Positions 28,071 to 33,972 of a stretch of 33,972 nucleotides of DNA are shown one piece after another (position 1 is the first letter of the stretch; the number at the start of each line of letters is the position of its first letter). The position numbers and the translations under genes are program-made. Source of the DNA: Candidatus Moraniibacteriota bacterium (GTDB taxonomy: Bacteria > Patescibacteriota > Minisyncoccia > Moranbacterales > UBA1568); NCBI GenBank assembly GCA_903859375.1, contig CAIOMK010000025.1:1-33972 (forward strand), read 5' to 3'. Below the pieces are notes generated by a model. The model did not search any database, was not told where the DNA came from, and was given only the letters and a program-made list of their open reading frames with translations.

Positions 28071-30617
28071 ATGGAAACAGGCCATCTTCCGGAAAAATTC
28101 TCGCTTCGCGCACGAAAAATCCTCGACGAGGCCGAGTTGGTCGCGCGCGCGACCGATGCGGTTGCGATACACCCTATCCACCTCCTGATTGCCATTTTGT
28201 CCGAAGACGGCAGTCTTGGCAGTCTGTTTCTCATAAATGCCGGCCTGAAACGGGAAACGCTCGGGAAAACCATCACGGATCCGGCACAACCGGCGTCGAA
28301 AACCGTCCCAAAAAACAAAAAAAGAGGCAAAGGACGCTCACCGTCGACGCTCCCCTTTTCCGCCGGAACCAAAGAAGTCCTGACGGGCGCTTTCCTGTCC
28401 GCCAACCGTTTCGGTTCGCCTTATGTCGGCACGGAGCATGTCGTCCATGCCATACTGTCCCGGCCGGATGACGAAATACTCGTCTCCCTTGCCGAAGCCG
28501 GCATCGACCATACACAGACGCTGGTCGATCTCGAATCCCATCTCGGCCTCGAGCATGTCCCCGATTTCGGCAAACTGCTCGATTTCCCAGAGCTCACCCT
28601 CGCGAAACGGAAATCATCCGCGGGAGGACTGCCCCCGGCACTTTCCCAATATACGGTAGATCTCGGTCGTGAAGCGATCGAACGCCGAGACGCGTTCTTC
28701 GGACGCGACTCCGAAATCGCCCGGATCACGAACATCCTCGGACGTCGACAAAAAAACAATCCGGTACTCCTCGGCGAGCCCGGTGTCGGCAAGACGGCGA
28801 TCGTCTCCGCCATCGCAAAACGGATAGAGGAGGGCGAAACAGGCGCGTCACTCGCCGGCAAGAGGATCCTCGCTCTCGACCTCGCGCTCGTCGTCGCCGG
28901 CACGAGTTTCCGTGGTGAATTCGAGGCCCGTCTCAAGGATATCGTCCGAGAAATGAAGGACCGTCCGGATATCATACTTTTCATCGATGAGCTCCATACG
29001 ATTGTCGGTGCCGGCAATGCACAAGGAGGACTCGACGCCGCGAATATTCTCAAACCGGCACTCGCCCGCGGTGAAATCAGGATCATCGGCGCGACCACGC
29101 TTGCCGAATATCGCAAACATATAGAGAAAGACCCGGCACTCGGACGGCGGTTCCAATCCGTAATCGTCCACGAGCCGTCCACTCAGGAAACGAAGAAACT
29201 CCTCCGCGGAATCCGCCCTGCATACGAGTCATTTCATGGGATCTCGATCGGTACCGAACTTTTGGATATTTCGGTCGATTTGTCCGTCCGCCATATTCAC
29301 GACCGATTTCTTCCGGACAAGGCGATCGACATCCTCGACGAAGCCTCGTCTCTCTCGAAAAACCGTATCGAAAGGAGTCCGGCCCACAAAGCGGCAGCCA
29401 TACTCGAAAACACCCGTAAAAACGTCCTCGATGAAAAAGAGTCCCTCATTTCCGACGGACGGTTCGACGAGGCGACAAAAATGCTTGAAGAGGAAATCCG
29501 CCTCGATCGTGAGATAGCGGAACTCAACAAACTCATGACAGAACGCGGATCCGGATCGGACAGACCTGCTCTCACGGCCCGTGATCTCCTGGAAACCGTT
29601 TCAGCCATGACCGGTATCCCCTTCGCGACCCTCGAACGGGATCGGCCGGAACATCGTCTGGAGCGTCTCGGCCGTACGCTCCGCGAGCGCATCGCCCTCC
29701 AGGAAGACGCCATCTCAGCCGTCGAATCATCGTTGCTCCGGTCGCTCTCCGAAGTCCGCGACCCCGTCCGCCCACTTGGCTCGCTTCTTTTTCTCGGGCC
29801 GACTGGTGTCGGCAAAACGCTCGTGGCCAAAACTGTCGCCGAGGAATTCTTCGGCGGTCGGGACCGTCTCATCCGTCTCGATATGAGTGAATTCATGGAA
29901 CGGCACAGTGTCGCACAAATGATCGGCGCACCTGCCGGCTATGTCGGCTATGGCGAAGGCGGACGTCTCACAGAACGGATCAGGCGCATGCCACATGCCG
30001 TCGTCCTCTTCGACGAGATAGAGAAAGCCCATCCGGACGTCGCAGGCATCCTCCTCCAGATTCTCGATGAGGGGACACTTACCGATGCGGAAGGACGGTC
30101 CGTCAGTTTCCGCGACGCGCTTATCATCATCACATCAAATGTCGGCACCGGCGCGTTTTTCAAGACCGATCAGATCGGTTTCAACAAAGGAAACGGGAAT
30201 GATGCCGTCATCCATACCGAAACGGCAAAAAACACGGCGCTCGACGAACTCAAGAAAACGTTCCGTCCCGAACTGCTCGCCCGTATCGACAGGACGGTCG
30301 TCTTCGACGCGCTCGGACAGGACGCCATCATGAAGATCGTCAGGCTCGAACTGAACGCCCTCAGGAAACGTCTTTCCAAACGAGGCGTCACGGTCGCCGT
30401 TCCCACATCCGTCATCGCCTTCCTTACGAAGAAAAGCCTCGTCCCGGAACACGGCGCACGCCTGGTCCGCAGAAACATAGAGGAGCTCGTCGAGAAACCG
30501 ATAGCATCCGTGCTCCTCTCCGGGACGGGAAAGAAACGACGTCTCGAGCTGCATGTTTCCGACGATATGATCGTGTGCAAGGAATCCGGAATCCCCGTGA
30601 AAAAAGCGGGGAAATAA
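28071..30617 (+). CDS. clpC: ATP-dependent Clp protease ATP-binding subunit (ClpC/ClpA type)
   Basis: Two AAA+ modules (GEPGVGKTAIV, GPTGVGKTLVAKTVAEEFFGG), double Clp N repeat; QIGF tripeptide-loop-like motif consistent with ClpP docking. Confidence 0.93.
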   Translation: METGHLPEKFSLRARKILDEAELVARATDAVAIHPIHLLIAILSEDGSLGSLFLINAGLKRETLGKTITDPAQPASKTVPKNKKRGKGRSPSTLPFSAGTKEVLTGAFLSANRFGSPYVGTEHVVHAILSRPDDEILVSLAEAGIDHTQTLVDLESHLGLEHVPDFGKLLDFPELTLAKRKSSAGGLPPALSQYTVDLGREAIERRDAFFGRDSEIARITNILGRRQKNNPVLLGEPGVGKTAIVSAIAKRIEEGETGASLAGKRILALDLALVVAGTSFRGEFEARLKDIVREMKDRPDIILFIDELHTIVGAGNAQGGLDAANILKPALARGEIRIIGATTLAEYRKHIEKDPALGRRFQSVIVHEPSTQETKKLLRGIRPAYESFHGISIGTELLDISVDLSVRHIHDRFLPDKAIDILDEASSLSKNRIERSPAHKAAAILENTRKNVLDEKESLISDGRFDEATKMLEEEIRLDREIAELNKLMTERGSGSDRPALTARDLLETVSAMTGIPFATLERDRPEHRLERLGRTLRERIALQEDAISAVESSLLRSLSEVRDPVRPLGSLLFLGPTGVGKTLVAKTVAEEFFGGRDRLIRLDMSEFMERHSVAQMIGAPAGYVGYGEGGRLTERIRRMPHAVVLFDEIEKAHPDVAGILLQILDEGTLTDAEGRSVSFRDALIIITSNVGTGAFFKTDQIGFNKGNGNDAVIHTETAKNTALDELKKTFRPELLARIDRTVVFDALGQDAIMKIVRLELNALRKRLSKRGVTVAVPTSVIAFLTKKSLVPEHGARLVRRNIEELVEKPIASVLLSGTGKKRRLELHVSDDMIVCKESGIPVKKAGK

Positions 30618-30643
30618 TCATCAGGAAGGCAACGTTCACAAAG

Positions 30644-31396
30644 ATGGACATGCATTCGTCAATCAGGACGGCATTTCTCCGAACCGGTGAATTTCTCGCC
30701 GACCTCCTCTTTCCGCGCGTTTGTATCGATTGTCGAAAAAAAGGCGCCTATCTCTGTGACTCGTGTCTCGACGCCGCGCCGAGAAAGCGGGAACACACCT
30801 GCCCGTTCTGCACATCCGTACTGACGCCTTTCGGACAGACCTGTTTTTCATGCGCACCGAAGCATTCACTCGACGGTATTTTCGCTGCCGTGAGCTTTCG
30901 GGAAGCATCGGTCATCGCACAATCGATCCATATCTTCAAATACGAATACGTCCGCGAACTCGCCACCCCGTTGGGCGCGTTACTCGCCGAAACCGCATCC
31001 AAGACCGATCTGCCGATTCCCGATTTCCTTGTCCCCGTCCCGCTTCATACCTGGCGCAATCGCTATCGCGGATTCAATCAGTCATCCCTCCTCGCCAAGG
31101 CATTCGCTTCCTCGTTCATGCCGGAGCTCCCCCTTGTCGTCCGCGACAACATCCTTGTCCGTACCCGCTTCACACTCCCGCAGGCGAAAAGTCACGGCGC
31201 AAAAGAGCGGAAAGCGAATCTGAAAAATGCCTTCTCAATCCGATCAAAAAACCCGTTTGTCAAAAAAAGTTTGAAAAATAAGACCGTCTGGCTCATAGAC
31301 GATGTCGCCACGACCGGAGCGACACTCGAGGAATGTGCCAAGACACTCAAAAAAGCCGGGGTGAAAAAAGTCTTTGGCATCGTCGTCGCCAGATGA
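30644..31396 (+). CDS. comF: ComF family phosphoribosyltransferase-like protein
   Basis: LFPRVCIDCRKKGAYLCDSCL, CPFCTS...CFSCAP, VPVPLHTWRNRYRGFNQSSLLAKAF, VWLIDDVATTGATLEECAKTLKKAG. Confidence 0.93.
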   Translation: MDMHSSIRTAFLRTGEFLADLLFPRVCIDCRKKGAYLCDSCLDAAPRKREHTCPFCTSVLTPFGQTCFSCAPKHSLDGIFAAVSFREASVIAQSIHIFKYEYVRELATPLGALLAETASKTDLPIPDFLVPVPLHTWRNRYRGFNQSSLLAKAFASSFMPELPLVVRDNILVRTRFTLPQAKSHGAKERKANLKNAFSIRSKNPFVKKSLKNKTVWLIDDVATTGATLEECAKTLKKAGVKKVFGIVVAR

Positions 31397-31419
31397 GCCG
31401 AACCCGTGAATGCGAAATA

Positions 31420-31462
31420 AAAAACAAACCGCCTCAAGAGGTATTCCTCCTTGGGCGGTTTC
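31420..31462 (-). terminator. Intrinsic terminator between convergent comF and the HAD-like gene
   Basis: AAACCGCCTCAAGAGG-TATT-CCTCCTTGGGCGGTTT; T-rich tail on minus (TTGTTTTTTATTT). Confidence 0.85.
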
Positions 31463-31476
31463 CTGAACCTGTCAGA

Positions 31477-32088
31477 TTACATGGTCACGATAGCATCCGT
31501 CCTCTGGCGGATATCCAGCCAGGAAAAAGCCGGAACCGTATAGGGCGGAGACCATTCTTCTTCCCTACCGAACAGTCGAAAGTGGAGCAACTTCGGGAGC
31601 TTCTTGAATTGGGCCCTTTCACGAAGAATCTGCCGGCGTTTCTTGTCGCTGTTGTCGATATAGACATGGATATCGTACTTCCGAAGAACGTCCCCCTTGC
31701 TTTTCTTGACACCGTTCTCATCCGTTCCGACACCGATGAAAGGAATGATAGCCAGGCCGCTCATCTCGTGAAACCACTCTTTCGAAAGTTCACACGACCT
31801 GCCGACCCGCGACGTCACGACCAGCACATCATGCCCTGATTCGACGAAACGACGAAGCGTATCGAAAGCCCCTTTGACCGGAGACAATCGATACCGGTAC
31901 GCCGGCAGGTAAATCATGTCACGAAGCTCTTCAAACCTGTCTCTCGGGATGTCTTGTCGTTGAAATTCTTTCCAGGTACATTTTTGTGGACGAGTCTTCA
32001 CATCGGGAAATGAACAATACAGAATCTCCGCCTCAAGCGATAGGTTCGGCGCGAGAATAACCTTATTGAAATCGACTCCGATTCTCAT
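31477..32088 (-). CDS. HAD-superfamily-like protein (motif I altered)
   Basis: MRIGVDFNKVI (HAD motif I position), VLVVTSRVG (motif II-like), KSKGDVLRKYDIHVYIDNSDKKRRQ (motif III/IV-like). Confidence 0.6.
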   Translation of the reverse strand: MRIGVDFNKVILAPNLSLEAEILYCSFPDVKTRPQKCTWKEFQRQDIPRDRFEELRDMIYLPAYRYRLSPVKGAFDTLRRFVESGHDVLVVTSRVGRSCELSKEWFHEMSGLAIIPFIGVGTDENGVKKSKGDVLRKYDIHVYIDNSDKKRRQILRERAQFKKLPKLLHFRLFGREEEWSPPYTVPAFSWLDIRQRTDAIVTM

Positions 32089-32246
32089 GTGACTGCCTCT
32101 GTTTTTGTTAAACGAACGATTCGTGCCGACTCACTCACCCTAGCGCAACATGACGGCAGTGTAAAGGTCCCGTGATACGTCAAAAACCACTCCGACATCA
32201 TTGCCGCGCGACCATGTTCCACAAGTCTTTTATATATGCGAAAACA

Positions 32247-32309
32247 GTGAGATTCGCCCCGCATGCGCGGGGTAAAAACTCACGATACCCTTGCAGGTAT
32301 GACAGTTTT
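32247..32309 (-). repeat. Partial copy of tRNA-Ser 3' half with 20-bp insert in the T-loop
   Basis: 32247-32256 = 32401-32410 (GTGAGATTCG); insert CCCCGCATGCGCGGGGTAAA; 32277-32309 identical to 32411-32443 (33 bp). Confidence 0.93.
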
Positions 32310-32310
32310 T

Positions 32311-32341
32311 CCGCTACATCCCCGCAGGGCGGGGTGAGCGG
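32311..32341. other. GC-rich nested hairpin CCGCT-ACAT-CCCCGC-AGG-GCGGGG-TG-AGCGG
   Basis: Perfect inner 6-bp and outer 5-bp arms. Confidence 0.8.
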
Positions 32342-32342
32342 A

Positions 32343-32364
32343 CCCGCTCGCAAGGACGAGCGGG
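32343..32364. other. GC-rich hairpin CCCGCTCG-CAAGGA-CGAGCGGG
   Basis: Perfect 8-bp arms. Confidence 0.85.
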
Positions 32365-32392
32365 CAAGACCGACTTCAGAATCTTTTCGGGG

Positions 32393-32479
32393 CGGAGGAG
32401 GTGAGATTCGAACTCACGATACCCTTGCAGGTATGACAGTTTTCAAGACTGTTGCCTTCAACCACTCGGCCACTCCTCC
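32393..32479 (-). tRNA. tRNA-Ser (anticodon TGA)
   Basis: Minus GGAGGAGTGGCCGAGTGGTTGAAGGCAACAGTCTTGAAAACTGTCATACCTGCAAGGGTATCGTGAGTTCGAATCTCACCTCCTCCG: acceptor, D, anticodon, long variable and T arms all pair. Confidence 0.96.
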
Positions 32480-32512
32480 GCTCCAAAAAGATTCGTTTCA
32501 AACAACAACCTT

Positions 32513-32530
32513 CTCGGCCACTCCTCCGCT
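32513..32530 (-). repeat. Partial copy of the tRNA-Ser 5' end
   Basis: CTCGGCCACTCCTCCGCT identical to 32465-32482 (offset 48 bp). Confidence 0.88.
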
Positions 32531-32647
32531 TATCTGAAAAATCTTTTCCGCTGTTTCAGGTGCCTTTCAGCCAACAGGCATCTCTTCGGCTGATTTCCCC
32601 ATCTCTCACAGGCTAGCAGAAACAATCGCTGCTGTGAAGACACCAAA

Positions 32648-33295
32648 ATGACGTGGTATACTGAAACCAATAATTCTTCCTCATCGCTTATGGGTACCGA
32701 TATGAACGACACGACGCGCCCGACGAAAGAAGATCCATCACCGTTCCTCGCTTCTTCACGGGAATCCATCGAAGATCCCCGGCCGAAGAAACAGTTCAAC
32801 CATCCCACATCGAATCCGTACCGTACAGGAAAACTGCTCGCCCACTGGGAGTCCGAAGCGCACGATTCGCCCTTTCTTGAATCGAAAAATCTCATGATTG
32901 GAGCCGTTTTTGCGCTGATCGCGATCGTCGCCTATTCCATCTATACCGACAGTCCGATAATGTCCATCACGTTCATCCTAATCGGTATGACCGGATACCT
33001 CCTTTTCAGCCGACCCGGCGAACCCACGGAATACAAGGTGACCGATAAAGGCATTTCCATCGGCAAAGAATTCTATGATTACCCGGGTCTCACTTCGTTT
33101 TGGATTATCGAAGGTCATCCTCAGTTCCCGAAACATCTCATCCTCGACACGGCAGGCATCCTCACGCCACGATTGCATATCCCCCTGGAAGGGAATGACG
33201 CCACCATCATGAGAAAGGTACTCCTGAAATATGTCCCCGAAGTGGAATACGAGCCGACTGTCATTGACATTCTCGAAAGAATACTGCATATTTAA
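32648..33295 (+). CDS. Hypothetical membrane protein (215 aa)
   Basis: Two TM segments (LMIGAVFALIAIVAYSIY, IMSITFILIGMTGYLLF) followed by a PH-like soluble domain; no family identified. Confidence 0.78.
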   Translation: MTWYTETNNSSSSLMGTDMNDTTRPTKEDPSPFLASSRESIEDPRPKKQFNHPTSNPYRTGKLLAHWESEAHDSPFLESKNLMIGAVFALIAIVAYSIYTDSPIMSITFILIGMTGYLLFSRPGEPTEYKVTDKGISIGKEFYDYPGLTSFWIIEGHPQFPKHLILDTAGILTPRLHIPLEGNDATIMRKVLLKYVPEVEYEPTVIDILERILHI

Positions 33296-33353
33296 AAGAG
33301 TCCGGACCACTCTGGACGGTTGTTTTTGTTTTAGAGTGACAGATTCTTGTGTC

Positions 33354-33426
33354 GCGCTTGTAGCTCAGTGGATAGAGCGTTTGGTTGCGGTCCAAAAGGT
33401 CGCAGGTCCGATTCCTGCCAAGCGCA
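33354..33426 (+). tRNA. tRNA-Arg (anticodon GCG)
   Basis: GCGCTTGTAGCTCAGTGGATAGAGCGTTTGGTTGCGGTCCAAAAGGTCGCAGGTCCGATTCCTGCCAAGCGCA, all stems pair; loop TTGCGGT. Confidence 0.96.
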
Positions 33427-33431
33427 CAGAC

Positions 33432-33457
33432 AAAACTCCCCTCTTGGGGAGTTTTTT
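33432..33457 (+). terminator. Terminator of tRNA-Arg
   Basis: AAAACTCCCC-TCTT-GGGGAGTTTTTT. Confidence 0.93.
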
Positions 33458-33491
33458 AGTGCGCGAGGAGCAAACAAACGATTTTGTTTGC

Positions 33492-33609
33492 GCCAGGAAT
33501 CGGACGCCGGAACGAGCTTTGTCACCAGACAAAGCCGTGAGGTGGTGCCTAGCCCGAGGAGCGCGACGGCGCGCCGAGAGGCGAAGGAGGTTCCTGCCAA
33601 GCGCACAGA
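33492..33609. repeat. Hairpin-rich 118-bp direct repeat, copy 1
   Basis: GCCAGGAATCGGACGCCGG...GGTTCCTGCCAAGCGCACAGA identical to 33855-33972; contains hairpin GCTTTGTC-ACCA-GACAAAGC (33516-33535). Confidence 0.97.
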
Positions 33610-33645
33610 CAAAACTCCCCTCTTGGGGAGTTTTTTAGTGCGCGA
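33591..33645 (+). repeat. Copy of tRNA-Arg 3' end plus its terminator
   Basis: 55 bp identical to 33412-33466 (offset 179). Confidence 0.97.
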
Positions 33646-33854
33646 AGAGTGAGTGAACGGTTTTGCGAGAGCCCGGCAACAATCCCATGTCGAGATGAAA
33701 ATTGAAAAATTCGAGCGAAAAGCTTGAAAGTTGAATGAGGGTTACTATCGTAACCCGATGAGACTTGAGGGATTTGCAGCCGAATTTTTCGGTTTTCAAC
33801 CGGCAAGCGATCCTTTCCGACAATAGTAAGCGGTGGGATTTTGACGGGCTCTAT

Positions 33855-33972
33855 GCCAGGAATCGGACGCCGGAACGAGCTTTGTCACCAGACAAAGCCG
33901 TGAGGTGGTGCCTAGCCCGAGGAGCGCGACGGCGCGCCGAGAGGCGAAGGAGGTTCCTGCCAAGCGCACAGA
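33855..33972. repeat. Hairpin-rich 118-bp direct repeat, copy 2 (runs to window end)
   Basis: Identical to 33492-33609 at offset 363; again ends in the tRNA-Arg 3' end sequence. Confidence 0.97.

Noticed and set aside
28421-29182. 253-aa minus ORF opposite the clp gene
   Set aside because: Antisense shadow of conserved AAA+ sequence; Ser/Arg-rich low-complexity translation.
32172-32537. 121-aa plus-strand ORF containing GGGGEIRTHDTLAGMTVFKTVAFNHSATPP
   Set aside because: It is the antisense reading of tRNA-Ser and its partial copy; EIRTHDTLAG-type peptides are typical spurious tRNA translations.
33231-33652. Plus-strand ORFs with VAQWIERLVAVQKVAGPIPAKRTDKTPLLGSF
   Set aside because: Translation of tRNA-Arg, its terminator and the repeats; not a real protein.
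33492-33972. Possible classical IS element bounded by the 118-bp repeats
   Set aside because: No transposase ORF between copies, no clean terminal inverted repeats at both ends; cassette-like interpretation fits better but is unproven.

Overview
This 33,972-bp window looks like a chromosomal stretch from a Patescibacteria/CPR-type bacterium. That lineage is inferred from gene content only. Minus-strand content, left to right: a coiled-coil hypothetical; gatB; a dTTP-synthesis cluster (dut, a tmk-like gene, a dNMP-kinase-like gene and a double-length thyX); a TIM-barrel/glycosidase-like membrane protein; a short hypothetical; dcd; rplA-rplK-nusG-secE; a gatA-gatC-ligA block; and a near-complete type IV pilus locus (pilM-N-O-B, response regulator, pilT, pilC, three major-type pilins, pilD, three minor pilins). 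After a strand switch there are a clpC-like gene and comF (+), a HAD-like gene (-), tRNA-Ser(TGA) (-), a small membrane protein (+) and tRNA-Arg(GCG) (+). The most unusual material is non-coding. (1) Four intergenic tracts are built from heptamers with a shared 'AAC-NNNN' rule; at least three of them fill the region directly 5' of a start codon. (2) Both tRNA genes are surrounded by partial copies of themselves. tRNA-Ser has a 33-bp copy of its 3' half with a palindromic 20-bp insert in the T-loop, plus a 5' fragment copy. tRNA-Arg is followed by a cassette-like array in which the tRNA 3' end plus its terminator recurs (spacings 179 and 363 bp) with a hairpin-rich 118-bp element. (3) The ThyX is a fused double domain whose catalytic motifs are split between the halves. 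Everything was read by eye; no searches or folding programs were run.
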